In this document: positions 1-13,680 of the stretch, one piece after another | Numbering within the stretch: position 1 is the stretch's first letter | How the letters are laid out: every line of letters begins with the position of its first letter | NCBI RefSeq assembly: GCF_027887165.1 | Contig: NC_077227.1 | Location: forward strand, 69,706,752 to 69,770,751 | Length of the DNA stretch: 64,000 nucleotides | Reading direction: 5' to 3' | Source: Monodelphis domestica | Taxonomy: Eukaryota > Chordata > Mammalia > Didelphimorphia > Didelphidae | Position numbers and translations under genes: made by a program | The notes under the pieces: generated by a model | Database searches by the model: none | Told to the model about the DNA's origin: nothing | What the model saw: only the letters and a program-made list of their open reading frames with translations

Positions 1-235
1 GTGAGATAAATGTTTAGATGCCCTCTTGGAGTTTATAATTTCCCCTACAATCCAGTAAGGGAACATTAGTTTCAGATAGAACAAATGGTTATAATACAAA
101 ATAATATATGAAAAGTATACTATAGAAATATAAACACCATTCTATGCGAGAGGAGAGAAGTATCAATTATCATTAATTAGTCTGAATATAAACAATATCC
201 CTAAAATGAGATCTTTGAGATAAAATGAATTAATC

Positions 236-470
236 AATGAGAATTTATCAAGCATCTAATATGTGCTAGGCACTATACTAGACAATGGGAAAACAAAGGT
301 AAACATAGAACCATTCCTGCCTTCAAGGAGCTTATATTGTGACCAGACATAGGGTACATTCCAAGGACATACAAAAAAGAAGCAAAATAATCTTGGAGGG
401 AAGGCACTAGTTGCTAGGAAACCTGAGGAAGCCTCCATACAGAAAGAGATAGTTGAGTCTTTGATCAATT
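236..470 (-). mobile_element. Antisense L2 3' end
   Basis: CTAATATGTGCTAGGCACTA and CCTGCCTTCAAGGAGCTTAT are the reverse complement of the L2 tail (CTTGAGGGCAGG, TGCCTAGCACA). Confidence 0.75.
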
Positions 471-1164
471 TATTAAATACTTACTATGTGCTGTAAGGAA
501 CAGAACATAAGAGGTTAACATAAAAGGTTGGACTAGATTATTTAAGAGGAGGGTTACCAGGAATTTAATCAATTTCAAAATGAGTTTTTTAGCAATTTAT
601 TTATAAAATGTAGAAAGAGTGAAAGTAAGAAAATCAGAGAGAGGATAGGGTAAGATATCTAACCTAACACATTAAGTATTTTGCTACAGACTCAACCCAG
701 GCAGAGTTAATTAGTCCTTAGTGGGAGGGGCCTCAGCCTTGAGGACCTGGGGATGCACAAAGCCTCTCTCAAGAGGGAAGGCCTCTCCTGAGGCTAGTCC
801 CTTCAGAAAAAGCCAGGAAAAGAGTCAACCTTTTTCACTCAATCCATGTGGTAGTTGTAAGGAAAGCAGTCCTAAGCTAGAGCTCCTCCAGGGTCAAGTT
901 CAAGGCAAAAGATGTCTTCACAGGAAGTTCTTGGCATTTTTAAAGACCCTTCCTTTTCATCACTTCCTGTGACATCCTTCCATTTGACGTGGACCAATTA
1001 CAGCTAAAGCTTTGCTTAGGACTGCCCAGGGGGCAATCAGTTGATTCTGATTCATCACCCACTAATGTACACATGGGTCACATACCTCCCCCACTCAAGT
1101 GTAAGTGGGAAGTATACGCTTCTGGCGATTAAACATGGGCAAGGGAGAGTTAATCCCATCTTCA

Positions 1165-2460
1165 CAGTGCCAGCACTGTGCTAAGAGCTAGGGGTAAAAA
1201 GAAAGACATAGACAATCCATGCCATCAAGTAGACACATCTTAATGGGAGAAACAAATGCAAACTGCTATGTACATCCAATACAGTGTACATGAAAGATAT
1301 TCTCGGATAGGAATGCTTTGGAGCTGGGGAGGAGACCAGAAAATTCTTGCGGAAGGAGAGATTTGAGCTGATTCTTGAAGGAAACTAGAGAAGCCAATAG
1401 GCACAGTGGAAGAAGGATTGCAAAAGACAGAAGTGAGAGGAGAGAGCATTTCAGGCATGAAGTATAGCCAGTGCAAAGACACTGAAGGTGCAGTAATGAG
1501 TATTAACAAGAAAATCAGTGTGATTGGACTGAAAAATGTGAGAAGAGGAATGTATAATAATGTTGAAAAGGAAAGACAGAATTAGTTTGGAAAGGGCTTT
1601 AAATGTCAGGCAGGGGAATTTAGATTAAGATAATAGGGTGCAAGAGGCAGCCAGGTGACTAAATGAAGACAGAAAGTCCTCAGTTCAAATTTGATCTGAG
1701 ACACATCCTAGCTATATGACCCTGGGCAAGTCTCAACCGCAATTGCCTAACCCTTACTGCCTTAGAACTGAAAATTATTATTGGTTCTAAGACAGAAGGT
1801 AACAGTTTAAAAAAAAGATAATAGGGAACCACTGGTGTTTGAGTAGGGAAAGAGCATTGCCAGACCTGCACTTTAAATAAGTCACTTGGCAGCTGTGTGG
1901 AAAATGAATTGAATAAAGGAAAGACTTCAAGCAGGGAGTCTCATTATAGAAAAGCATTGCAAAATTAAAAGTCAATAAGCATTTATAAAAGGTTATATTA
2001 TATTATATATATTATAAAAGGTTATATTATAAAAGGGCATGGCTTAGAAAGGTTGGTGACCAGGTGAGTGGAGAGAAGGGAACCTAGTCAAGATATACCA
2101 TAAAGATCAAAACAAGATTTGGCAACTAGTTAAATATGTAGTGGGTAAGAGGAAGGAGATGAGGGTGGCATCTAAAATGAGTGGACATGACATGGGTGAA
2201 GATCCAACAAAGGAGTGAGGAATGAAGGAGGTAAACTAAGAGATAGCCATGTCATGAAAGCCCATAAAACAGCAAATATTCAGGAGGAAAGTTTGATTGG
2301 CAACAGTACAAAATGCTGAAGAGTGATCCAAGAAGGATGAGGATAGAGGTTCGACTATTAAGAGATAATTGGTAACTGAAGTGAGTAGTTTCCCTTGAGT
2401 TATGAAGGCAAAAAACAGATTGCAGAGGATTTAGAAAAGAGTGAGAAGGAGAAACAATGA
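1165..2460 (-). mobile_element. Long antisense L2 (CR1-type LINE), interrupted by a SINE
   Basis: The plus strand reads GCACTGTGCTAAGAGCTAGG, CATCAAGTAGACACATCTTA, GAGAGCATTTCAGGCATGAA, AAAGGGCTTTAAATGTCAGG and GGAACCACTGGTGTTTGAG, the antisense of L2 ORF2 and 3' UTR in the right order. The SINE at 1639-1814 splits it. The 3' end is at the left. Confidence 0.8.
1639..1814 (+). mobile_element. tRNA-derived SINE inserted in an antisense L2
   Basis: It carries GTTCAAATTTGATCTGAGAC, GACCCTGGGCAAGTC, TTGCCTAACCCTTACTGCC and an A tail. The duplication AAGATAATAGGG lies at 1627-1638 and 1815-1826. Confidence 0.9.
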
Positions 2461-4195
2461 GTACATGTAGCTTTGTTTGTTTGTTTGTTTTTATAGAGAC
2501 TGGCTAAGAAAAAAGAAATTCTGTAAATAAGACAATAGTTTGGTTTTGTCATCAGAGACTGAGTGAAAATACTATCTCTGTGACTGTGTGACCTTGGACG
2601 CACCACAGAAGATCACAGGAGTTAGAAATGGAAAGGAACTAAATCTTTCATTTTAGAGTTAAAGAAACCAAAACCTTGAGAGGAAAATTAAATTGCTACC
2701 CATCCCCACCCCAGGTAGTAATACTCTCATTAAAATAGTATGAATATCTTTCTTTTCTTTGACGTTACAACTAGCACTTTATAGAAGAGCATTGCAAAAT
2801 TCAAGTCAATCAGCATTTATAAGTGGCACAAACATGCCATGAAATCAACTTTTAAGACTAAGTCATTTGGAATTATATAGTTAGGTACAGGCCAAAGACT
2901 CTGGAGAGTCCACCATGGTGTATAATATCACAGAAGAACTGGCAGTTTCTCGTTTTAAGTAATTATTCTTGCTCCATGGATGCTAAACTCAGTTGTTTCT
3001 ATTTCAGTTATTTCAGTCCTTCTGTTTCAAGATGCTATCAGCACCTCCCAAATGCCATCAACCTAATGACAAAACCCCCATAGCCCTAATCTAGTTTTAA
3101 TTCCACTTCTCCCTACCCACAGAAAGCTTACCGACATAAATTTTATGATCTTTCCTTTCTTGCCCTTTAGGGAAAAGGTTAAAAGAAGAGAGATAAAAAG
3201 GCCTAAAAGCAGAATCTGAACAGAACAAAAATGAAAGTGTATCAAGGACTTGGATCAAAGAGCTAATCAATTACTGAATAATCAAGTGTTAATAAGTGTC
3301 AATTGTTTGTGAAGTTCTCTGGATTTCTCAGAAGACAGACAATACATAAATTCTAAATACAACATTATAATTTAGAAGGGATTGGATCTTTTCTCTGTCT
3401 AGACATAGAATGCCTGGGAGAGTGAAGCAGACCCTGTATGTTTAAATAGAATGCTTGGCATGCGCCTTACCTTAAGATATGTTATATCCCCAGTGTACAG
3501 AATAAGATGAACATATACCACTTTGCAAGTAAACTAATTAATTTTATCTACCTTCCTTCTCAGCCTCTTTCAATTAACTATAATTTAAACCTTACTTGAA
3601 TCTTTTCATAGAAAAAAGCTCATAACCTAAGCCAAGAAAACCACATGGAATATTCCTAGGGGGAAAACTACAAAGTAAAGATTGTAAAGTAAAGAAAATT
3701 GAGAATCATGGTGGTTTGCAATCCAACCTATTTCAAATTCTATTATACAAGGAGGCAAGGAGGGTAAAGCAAGGTATACAGACCTTTGCTATGCTAATCT
3801 ATAATATTAATTTCAATATCTAAATTAAATTCATGCTTCTTGACACCAAGAAAAAATAGACCAAGACAAGTACATTAATTCACTCCCAGGACCAGACTAC
3901 TATTCAATAGACAGTTACTTTTGTTATGTTTTGTCTCATTTAATTTAAGCTCTTTATGAAAGCAAAATGAAATGGAAAGATGAAGTGACTTTCTGGCTGA
4001 CTCAGGCTACAAAATCCTCCATTTAAACAAAAGAAACTGGTGGGGTTTGTTTGCTTGTTTTTATTAGGAATTCTACAGACTGGCTCTCTCCCTTAATTAT
4101 ATTCACCAAACAAATGATGAAATATCCAATTCACTTCTTCTATGCAGACTCATTTATTTTATGCAGATTGTGAAAATGTTCACCATATATGATGC
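2460..4195. other. Intergenic, nothing identified
   Basis: AT-rich single-copy-looking DNA. A faint MIR-like scrap lies near 2,620-2,700 and a worn MIR-like piece near 2,760-2,830. No coding or RNA gene signal. Confidence 0.5.
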
Positions 4196-4570
4196 TATTT
4201 CATTCATTCATTCAACAATTGCTTATTGAGTATTTCCAATATGCCAGGTACAGTAATGGGCCTTCTTTGAAAGTCCTACAAAGAGGACAGCTAGGAAGCA
4301 CAGTGGATAAAGGATCAGGCCTAGAGTTAGAAGATTTGGATTCAAATGTGGCCACAGATACTTCCTAGCTGTGTGGCCCTAGGCAAGTCACTAAATTCCA
4401 ATTGCCTAACCCTTGTCAATTTTCTCTCTTAGAATTGATATTATGACATAAGGTAAGAGGGTTTTTTTTTTTAATTTTAAATCCTACAAAGGCACAAAAA
4501 ACATGCCACCTTCCCTCAAGGGCTTGACTGCCTAATAGAAGTAATAAGACAATATGACAAATATCTCTAC
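4196..4570 (-). mobile_element. Antisense L2 3' end split by a SINE
   Basis: CATTCATTCATTCAACAATT and ATATGCCAGGTACAGTAATG on the left, CCTTCCCTCAAGGGCTTGAC on the right of the SINE at 4284-4481. Confidence 0.75.
4284..4481 (+). mobile_element. tRNA-derived SINE inserted in an antisense L2 3' end
   Basis: It has CTAGCTGTGTGGCCCTAGGC, TTGCCTAACCCTTG and a T/A-rich end. The duplication TCCTACAAAG is at 4274-4283 and 4482-4491. Confidence 0.9.
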
Positions 4571-5379
4571 AATATATGAGATGGACAACATAGACTTGAA
4601 GTGAAGAAGCTATGGGTTCAAATCCTGACCCTTAAACAAATTAGCTACATGACCATGGGGACAAGTCATTTAATATCACACAGTGATATTATAAATTATA
4701 AACATCACCCAAAAATTATAAATGAGTTGCCAATCTGTATCCATTTCTATCCCCAGCGTTTCCTACACTGATCAAATCACACACACACACAAAGAATATG
4801 TCTGACAATATATATCTCTACTTTCTGGTACAATGATCATAATACACTACTGAAATGATTCAATTGTTAGCAAATGACAGGGACTTTGCTTTATTTATCT
4901 TTGCATCTCCTCCAACACCTAGTAAAGACCATCACAACATGGTAGTCACTCAAATGTTTGCTGAATGAATGAATAAAAGTACATGCAGCTCTTAATCACT
5001 TGCAGAGCAATTATCCTCCCTGTGCATTACCCATGGAAAATTTTTAATTAATCCCAAGATAGTTTTTCCCTGCCAGCCAGCATGCTCTATTACCTATATA
5101 TGTTCAAGTAATGCAGTTTCATTTTCATATTAGCATACACACAGCAAACAGGAAAGAAAATTTAATGCTAAAAATGTACAAAAGGCAGTCCAAAAATGAA
5201 TATTTTTATTTCAAACCACTGCAAACCTTCAATAGCAATGACTATAAAATAAAAATAGGCCAAACTATCAAATAAGGATCTATTGTGATAAGACATATAT
5301 ATGTCATTAGAATAATGCTGTTGGTATGAAGACAAAAGCCATTTTTTAAAAATTGGTTTAAATCTCACATCTGTAACTT

Positions 5380-5770
5380 TAGAAAACCACTGTTTTTCTC
5401 TGGACCTGAATATCCTCATCTATAAAATGAGGAGATTGAATTAAATAGCCTGTAAGGTACCTTCTAGTTCTGAATCTATGAAATGCCAAATTGTGTCAGA
5501 CCAATGATATAGTCCCATCCCACATGTGACATTGTCTGGCACATAGCAAATGTTTAATAAATACTTTTTGACTTAACAGTGCTGATAACAGACTTATAGG
5601 ATCATAGACTTTAGAGTTGGATGGGACATTTGATCATCACAAACAAACCTCTAATTTTGCAGATGAAAAACTGAGGTCTAGAGATGTCAAACAGTGTGCC
5701 CAAGGGTATCAGGGTAAAGAGGCAAACAGATCCTCTGACTCCAATACCAACCTTCTTTTCACTAGGAAAA
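5380..5770. repeat. MIR-like pieces and an L2 tail
   Basis: 5,385-5,480 (CCTCATCTATAAAATGAGGA), 5,510-5,576 (GTCTGGCACATAGCAAATGT) and 5,590-5,765 (GATGAAAAACTGAGGTCTAG). Confidence 0.65.
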
Positions 5771-5879
5771 TTGTCTCTTGATGTATGTGATGTCCACTTC
5801 AAGGTTGGCTTCTTTATCAAGCATCTATGTGTTGAGGGATGTGGTTTGAGGTATAGGTGAGTCACTGAAATGAGTCACA

Positions 5880-6980
5880 TCTTTCTTCTCGTGCATTTCT
5901 AAAGATAGTCCTTTTTTAGTAAATATATATAGCCAGAACATAAGAAAAACACTTAGGGAAAAAAATGTCATGATTTTTCAAATCCATCTCTATTCAGTTT
6001 TGCTCATGACTTCAAGGTCATATAGGATATGTTTTCTATATTGTTTGTGTCTGTACTTGAGATGTTTAAAGACAGTAACTTATCCTTCATGACTGACACC
6101 TATACCACCCCAAAAGGCACTCCTATTCCAATTATCAAAAAAATAAAATATGTATAAGAATATATACCTTTCTGTAGTCTTCCAGAACTCTTCCACTTTT
6201 TAGCTTAGTGATTAATGGTCTGTATTCTGACTTAATTTCTTCTGTTTCAGAAATATTGTAGAAGTAAATATCTTCCTTCCCAGATGGTAAAACCCTGAAG
6301 TTTTAGTTTACTGAGGAAAACTTGACTTGTAGAATTATGTTACATAATAGTGATGCTATTTACTCACTTTGTGTAGGCCCTAGGCTTTTAATTGTTTTTC
6401 CACAAGTGAAAATGGATATATGCTATGCCATCTTTTTCTCTCCTGATCCACTTTGTATCCAGTGATAGGCAGCTTATCTGGAAATGGATTGGGTTGTAGT
6501 TAAATGGTAAAACTTACTGGCCTGCTCAGCAACCAAATTGTGACTTTAGCCTCAAAAGTACCATGCATCATCCAACTGAATTAACTTTGAACACATACTA
6601 AGTATTCCATAAGTTATTCTAAATCAGTGAATAAAAACATATTAATTGTAAGATTTCCCAAGAAGATGAGGCTTTTTATTACAAGCATGCTGGGTTACTT
6701 GAAACATCACCAGGGAAGATATGATCTATGTTTGGGGGATATAATATAATCTCTCTTATCTATCCCCCATTAAAGAACTATTCCAAAGTTTTATCATGGT
6801 GTAGAGATAATCTCTAATTCCAGAAAGTGGCTATCACTACAGACAATGACCATGGGGGAACATCCATGGGAAGCATCTCCATTACTACTAGGGAATCTGT
6901 CCATCCCTTTGGAAGCTGGCCATCAGGTAACCTCCTACTTTAATTATTCTTGATACTAGGTACCAAGATCAGTTATTTTC
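5880..6980. other. Intergenic, nothing identified
   Basis: AT-rich with no recognised repeat, exon or RNA. Confidence 0.5.
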
Positions 6981-7138
6981 TCCACACTTGGCATCTAAGA
7001 AATCTGATTACTTTGTTAAGAGGAAGAGGAAAGAGTTCTTAGAGATCGAGTACTTTAGGGAAGCAGAGAAAGGAAGTCAATCCCAATCCCAAAACCTCTC
7101 CACAAAAAAGGAAAAGAAAAAATTAAAGTATCCTTTTT

Positions 7139-7715
7139 TCACACTCTTTATGGTGACAAAAAATTGGCATATGAGGGAGTGCCCTTCATTGGAGAATGGC
7201 TGAACAAATTGTGGTATATGATGGTAATGGAATACTATTCTGCTATAAGGAATGATGAACTGTTTGATTTCTATATGAGCTGGAAGAACCTCTAGGAAGT
7301 GAGGCAGAGTGAAATGAGCAGAATTAAGAGAACATTACACACAGAAAGTGAAACATTGTGGAACAATCCAATGTAATGGATTCTGCTACTACAAGACAAT
7401 CCCAAAGGGTTATGAGAAAGAATGCTATCCACATCAAAAAAAAAAAAGAACTATGGGAGTAGAAACATAGAAGAAAAACAAATTACATCACTTATTTATA
7501 TGGATATATGATTGGGGTTTGGTTTTAAAAGATTACTCTATTGCAAAAATGAATATTATGGAAAAGATATGTGATAACATTTGTATAACCCAGTGGAAGT
7601 GCTTATTGGATTCAGAAGGGGGGAAGGAAGAGAGGAGGGAAAGAAAATAAAATATGGAAAAATGGAAAAATATTTTAAAAATAAAAACAAAACAAAAAAG
7701 AAAAGAAAAAAGAAT
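7139..7715 (+). mobile_element. L1 3' fragment (ORF2 C-terminus and 3' UTR)
   Basis: It is collinear with 47,427 onward of the intact L1: GAATGGCTGAACAAATTGTG, GATGGTAATGGAATACTATT and GTGAGGCAGAGTGAAATGAG, then a 3' UTR and A-rich tail. It belongs to an older subfamily. Confidence 0.9.
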
Positions 7716-7721
7716 TATTTT

Positions 7722-8600
7722 TAAACTCTGAAATATCACCTCATACTTATTAGATTGGCTAACATGCATGACAGTAAAGGAAAATGACAAATGTTGAGGG
7801 GGAATATGGAAAAATTAAGACACTAATAAACTATTAGTGGCATTCTGAACTAGTCCAACCATTCTAGGGAACAATTTGGAACTATGCCCAAAGGATTATA
7901 AAACTGTGTATAACCTAGCAATACCACTACTAAGTCTGTATGCCAAAGAAATCAAAGAAAATGGAATAGGACCTATTTGTTCAAAATTATTTACAGTAGC
8001 TTTTTGTGGTAGCAAAGAATTGAGGAAATTGAGGGGATGTCCATAAGTTGAGGAAAGGCTGAACAAGTTGTGGTATATGATTGTTATGGAATACTATTGA
8101 GCTAGTAGAACTTATAAGGTGGGTGGTTTCAGAAAAACCTGGGAAAACTTTATATGAAGTGATGCAAAATGAAATTAACAGAACCAGGAAAACATAATGT
8201 ACAACAACAGCAACATTGTAAAAAATGATCAACTGTAAAAGTTTTATTACTTTAATAAAAACAATGATTCAAGACAATTCCAAAGAACGGATGACAAAGA
8301 ATGCTATCCACCACCAGAGATAGAATGGTGAACTCTGAGTGCAAATTGAAACAAATGTTTTTAAGTTTTCTTATTTTTCTTGTTTTGTGTGTATATGTGT
8401 ATTTTCTTTTACAATATGGCTAATACTTAAATATGTTTTGCATGACTTTACATGTATAATCGATATTATATTTCTTGCCTTCTCAAGGAGTGAAAATGGG
8501 ACAGGAGAGAGAATTTGTAACAAAAAAATTTTAATATGTGTTAAAATTGTTTTACATATAATTGGGAAATATTTAATCAAATACATAAAAATGCATTAAA
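7722..8600 (+). mobile_element. Older L1 3' fragment
   Basis: ACTCTGAAATATCACCTCAT, GATTGGCTAACATGCATGAC, CTAGTCCAACCATTCTAGGG, AATTTGGAACTATGCCCAAA and GTTGTGGTATATGATTGTTA match the ORF2 C-terminus. A long T-rich 3' UTR follows. It directly follows another L1 3' end on the same strand. Confidence 0.9.
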
Positions 8601-9489
8601 GTATCCTGTTTAAACAAGTATTTGTCTAAATGAAGGCATCTTCCTTCATGTATTCATTTTACAGAGGAGGAAACAGAGGCTCAGAGTTGGTGTTAGGGAA
8701 CAGACTAGGACCCAAGCCCCCTGACTCCCAATAGGGTTTTCTTTCTTGCTCCTTTAGTCATACTTCTGGGCCAGGGCTCAAGCTAACTGGGACTGAAGGG
8801 TCCTCAGGGACCTGGAAGGCAGGAAAAAGACCACATCTAGAGGTTTACTATTCTGACACTGCCAGAAACATCAGGTCAACATTTCAAGGAGGCAGTTACT
8901 ATAGAGACAGGATGCTGAGCACACCAGAGGAACAGGTCTGGTAAACATCTGTAGAATTAGTCAATCTCAGGATCATCAGAACTCAAGAACCAGATGAAGA
9001 GATGTCTTCTGTACTCCTGCATTCTGATACTGGGAAAGTATCAAGTTTAGCACAAAGTCCAATATAATATGCCCAACTCAGCATCATACCAGCACATTTG
9101 TAGTTATCTCTCCAAAGCAGACCTATATTCCTGTTCCCCCAAAGGAGTTTCAGTTGGATTTTTCCCCAATAGTACACTAGCAGTCCTGAAAGGGCACCCC
9201 CTTCACCCTCCTGCAGCTGTGATCTGCCTGTTCCCTTGTTCTCTGATATGTGTATTAGGTGTGCTCTCATCAATAGGGGATTCATTCAGATTTATCTCAG
9301 AACAGGGTCATTTTATTCCAACCCTGAGCTTTTTCACAGGCTCTACCCCATTATAGGAGTGCATTCTCTCTTCACCCAAAAGTATCATTTTGAAGCCCAG
9401 TCCCTTCAGAACTCAACTCAAATGCCACCATTCTTGATTCACCTAGATGTTGAGTGCCTCTCCCAAAAAGTTATTTTACTTATTTTGCA

Positions 9490-9737
9490 TATATTTGGCA
9501 TAGTAGATAGAAAACTATCCTCTAAACTAAGAAGACCTGAACCTGAGTTCAAATTCCTCCTCTGCTGCATATCAGCTGTATGATCCTGTATAAGTCACTC
9601 AATCTCTATGTACTCTAGTCAATTCTCTATAACTATTAGTCAAAGAAGCATCAATTTGTACAAGTAGAAGGTGTTTCCTCACTTGGGAATTCCCTATTTC
9701 AATGAAATAAGAAGTCTTATCCCTATCTCTGTCCTTT
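9490..9737 (+). repeat. CORE-type SINE remnant next to LTR copy 1
   Basis: GTAGATAGAAAACTATCCTC, GAGTTCAAATTCCTCCTCTG, GTATAAGTCACTCAATCTC, then TTTCCTCACTTGGGAATTCC. The LTR element starts 4 bp after it. Confidence 0.75.
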
Positions 9738-9741
9738 AATT

Positions 9742-10044
9742 TGTATAATTGAAATTCTGTTACCCAAAAAAAGAACTACATATCCCAAGAACCCACTGAC
9801 TTCCTGTCATTACATACTTCCTGTAGACAGAGTATAAAGTGAGTGGGCATTGAGACTCTTCCTCCTCTTTTGGCATGCAGCCAGCAGTGATGTTGGTAAG
9901 GTGGGGATTTTGAAATGGCTAATCAGCCATAGGCATGTGGTTTTTATTTTGTATCCTCTTTATTCCTTGATTTCTAAAAAAGCATTTGATAAACCTCCTA
10001 AAATATAATATTTTTATTATTAAGATCTAATTTTAAATTATACA
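9742..10044 (+). repeat. 5' LTR of copy 1
   Basis: 303 bp, TG...CA ends, with a TATA-like GTATAAAGTG in the middle and an A/T-rich 3' part ending CCTCCTAAAATATAATA and AATTATACA. It is matched by 13379-13680. A TGGGGACCACAAGG primer-site-like stretch follows 2 bp after its end. Confidence 0.88.
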
Positions 10045-13000
10045 GTTGGGGACCACAAGGGGATGAGAAACACTCTCAATTTTTTTTGATAGCCTAGCTA
10101 ATTTTTTTTAAGCCACATTTCTCCTGCCATGGCTTTTTGCCCACCCCACCCACCCACCTACCCTCAAAAACTCAGAGAGAACTCAAACTGCTTTTTTTCT
10201 TTTCCCACTTTTTGCCTGGTTGCTTGCTCTCCCTACTGGCCAGGCTATTTTTAGCTGGGGAACTCTTGGCAGAGAAGAGATAAGCCGCTTCTCCTGATTC
10301 CACTCACTCCTGCTGCTAAATCCCAGTGACTTGCTTCTACTCTTGCTCCTGCTACTGCTACTGCTGCCTGTTCCTGTCTCCTGGGTTGTCCCAGTCATCC
10401 ATTCCTGACCTTCTTGACCTAGACCCCTCACCCAGCTCCAGCTCCAGCCCCAGGCCCCAAGCAACTCTGCTCCTGATCTCTGGCCTCCAACCCAGATCAC
10501 TCATCCAGCCCCAGGTCCCAAGATGCTGGTAGTTGCCACTGTGTCTTCAGAACAACAAATCAACTAGTAAACACTGAGGTATTCTTTCCTTAGGCAACAA
10601 TTAGCCTCCACATGGCAGAGGACCTGGGGGGGGTGGGGGGGGCGGGGAAGGGAAGAGGGAAGTTAATCTTCCAAACAGGAAGTTGATTACAAGCATGACA
10701 TACTCTATGAAAGAACAGTGCTTTGCCTATTTCAAGCAGCTTCTACCTTCTACTTCAAATAGCTTCTACTATTCATGAGTGAACTAATCCTTTCACTTAT
10801 CTTGCTGGAGATTCAGGGGAGAATCAATGCTTTACCATTTGGGCCTGCTCAGTCTCTAAGATTCATTCAATTTGGGATTCCTTCACACTATGCTCAGCAA
10901 GGAATTCTCCCTCACTACAGGAGATCCCACAGCACTGACAATAGGGATCTAAAAGGATAGGAAAAGGAACTTTAAAGATTCTGGAAATAAAATTTTAAAC
11001 CTTTTCAGACTTCATTTTTTTATGAAAGTCTCTGTATCTTGTATTTTGCTGATTGTTTAGTTTAAGATTTAATTTTGTGGTTTTAAGTTCATATATTAAT
11101 GTATTCAATACTATTCTGTTACACGGAATCATTTTAATGTACTGGGTTTTAACTACTGTTATATTCTGTTACCTTTCCCCTATAACTATACTGAACAAAT
11201 ATTATTGAATAAGCCCATATAGCTTATTCCACATTAAGCCCACAGCCTTTTTTTCTATTTTGGCTTTGTAAATTGTCACATAGAGGATGAATGGACTTTA
11301 TCAGAAACTGGTTACAATTGTATAACAACCTTTGGTAAATTTAATAAGCTAAATATCTCAAATTGATTTTAAGAAGTCTTTAGACATGATTTTTAGATTT
11401 TTTTCTCAACAACTCTGATCATTTTGCCTGTCTCTAACAAGAAGTAAGGTCCATTCTAGTAGCTGAAGTGAAGTACAATTATAATCCCCACCTCCTGCAT
11501 TTGTAAAAATGTGAATGGATGGGACATTACAGTCTCATACCAAAGGAGCTGGGAAGTTGATCCCAGGACATGGTACCCTGGATGACTCCCAAGAGATGCA
11601 TCTCTCATTGTAATTCCTCAGCTCACTTTACCCTTTCACCAAAATGAGCTCTAGATTCTTGGTGACATTCTTAGACCCAACATAAACAGTATAAAGGTTT
11701 TTATTTTTCTAGACCCCTCTGCAACATTTTTCTAAAGATGGCAGTAATATATATATATTTTTTAATATCTCAGCCAAGCTTGAATCATTGCTACACCTGA
11801 AAAACTTGTGACAAGTATCCATTTTCTTTAAATGTCATACAGCAGACTCATGTAAAATATGATAGTGGGTTTATTTGCTATTGTCATTAAATGGGCTATG
11901 ATAACTTTGGGGACCTCGATACCTTTTGAATATCCATTACATGCTGTACTACTGTTCTTTATAAAAAACCGTTACTTTGTGAAAATCATTTACTTGCACT
12001 CACAGTGGATCATGGCCAGGTTTGAAGAGAAAATAGATCTCATTTTTAGTGAGAAGCCTTTGTATTCTACTTTTCCTTAGATGACACAGTGTGTCAATGA
12101 TTATAGGCTATATATTTTTTTATTTTAAAAACTTTTTATTATTGTTTTTGCTTGCATGTACAATATACTATTTCAGTTTTATTTTTTCTCTCCTTTTTAT
12201 ATTTGGAGCACATATCCCCTGTATTGAGATTTTCTTTAACTTTTTTGATTTTGCAGTAATATGAATTTAAAATATATTTGCTATAATGTCAATGCATACC
12301 CAAAAAGCTTTAGTCTATAAAAATGATGCCATTGATTGTTTAAAAAAAAATTTATGGGACTTTGCTTAATGATTCTGTCTGATTCCAGGAGAAAGGAATA
12401 TAAAAAGAGCTATTGAACAGTGCCAAAGAACACAAGGTCAAAGAGACCAAACCAATCCTACATGGATTGATGACATTCTGCGCAGAATGCAAGGACTTGA
12501 TCATGTGTGAGACTCAAGGTTGCAGCTATTTAACATGAATTAAATGCAGGACTTCCTTGTAATACACACTCTATATCAAATACATAACATCAATTGTTCT
12601 GGCTCCAGTATCCCTGAGAAAAATATGTAAAATCATACCAGGAAATGACACTTTCCTATCAGTCCTTTTTTCTTTCTTATAGTATGGCAACTTCTTGTAG
12701 TCTTGGCTGCAAATGGGTAAGTGAAATATTACTACATTTTGTCATACAGACTTGTGGGATAAACATTACTTTAATTGGGCCCTGATTCAAGGACCTGTTA
12801 TAAATTTGTTTTTCTTTTACTTAAAATTTTTCCACATAAGACTTTGATAGTCTATATTTCATCCAGAAATTATCTTTTTTATTTGGACTTTTTTATGTTT
12901 TTGATTTCTCTTGCCAATTGATTCATATACCTCATAACTCAGTCATGCATTCCTAAATGATCCCTGTGTTTTTCAACACCCTCGTCAGGAGGGAATGTAT

Positions 13001-13378
13001 AATTATTCTAAATTGCAAAGTTTAAATTCTTTTTGAGAGTAATTTTGGGTTAAGAAACATGATACCTCTCTGAATCCAGACACTGAACTGTTTGGAGAAG
13101 GCACCATAAAGATGCCTCCACAGGCCACACAATGCACAGAAGATCCAGAGTTAACTTTGGGATTTGGTGATCTGAACTGTGTGGGGTTGAATGCAGTTGT
13201 TTTGTATGTATACTCTTATTCCGAAGGGGACTGCCCCTAACTGGCTTTTTGTCACTGCACCTAGAAATCATTGGTTTTGTTCTCTTTTCCTCTTCTCCTC
13301 AAATTATTGTAATTTCAATGTTGGTATGTTTACAAGACCCACTAGAGAGACTAGTCTTCCGTGGATCTCATGGAGGAA

Positions 13379-13680
13379 TATATAATTGAAATTCTGTTAC
13401 CCTAAAAAAGAACTACATATCCCGAGAGCCCACTGACTTCCTGTCATTACGTACTTCCTATAGACAGAGGATAAAATGGGTGGGCATTGAGACTCTTCCT
13501 CCTCTTTTGGCATGCAATCAGTGGTGATGGTAGTAAGGTGGGGATTTTGAAATGGCTACTCAGCCATGGGCATGTGGTTTTTGTTTTGTATCTGCTATAT
13601 TGCTTTATTTCCAATGATTATTTAATAAACCTCCTAAAATATAGTATTTTTATTATTAAGATCTAATTTTAAATTTTACA
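13379..13680 (+). repeat. 3' LTR of copy 1
   Basis: 302 bp and very similar to 9742-10044 over the full length. The difference between the two LTRs indicates an insertion that is far from recent. Confidence 0.88.

Larger units (their letters stand above)
9742..13680 (+). mobile_element. LTR-flanked retrovirus-like fossil, copy 1 (non-autonomous looking)
   Basis: Two direct LTR copies (9742-10044 and 13379-13680) share most bases and flank about 3.3 kb. A 4-bp AATT duplication flanks the whole (9738-9741 and 13681-13684). The LTR begins TGTATAATT and ends AATTATACA, a perfect terminal inverted repeat. The interior has no recognisable gag or pol. Its part from about 10,720 on is homologous, in opposite orientation, to 14,150-19,250. 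It is old and broken. The family name is not known to me; the short duplication suggests a class I (ERV1-like) relative. Confidence 0.85.

Noticed and set aside
721-972. 83-codon plus-strand frame
   Set aside because: No homology, no splice context and no upstream promoter; likely chance in a GC-richer patch.
9069-9583. Overlapping frames of 95 and 115 codons
   Set aside because: The second runs through an L2 tail and a SINE; neither shows recognised homology.
10183-10500. Serine- and glycine-rich frame of 105 codons, minus strand
   Set aside because: It lies in the leader of an LTR fossil with low-complexity composition and no homology.
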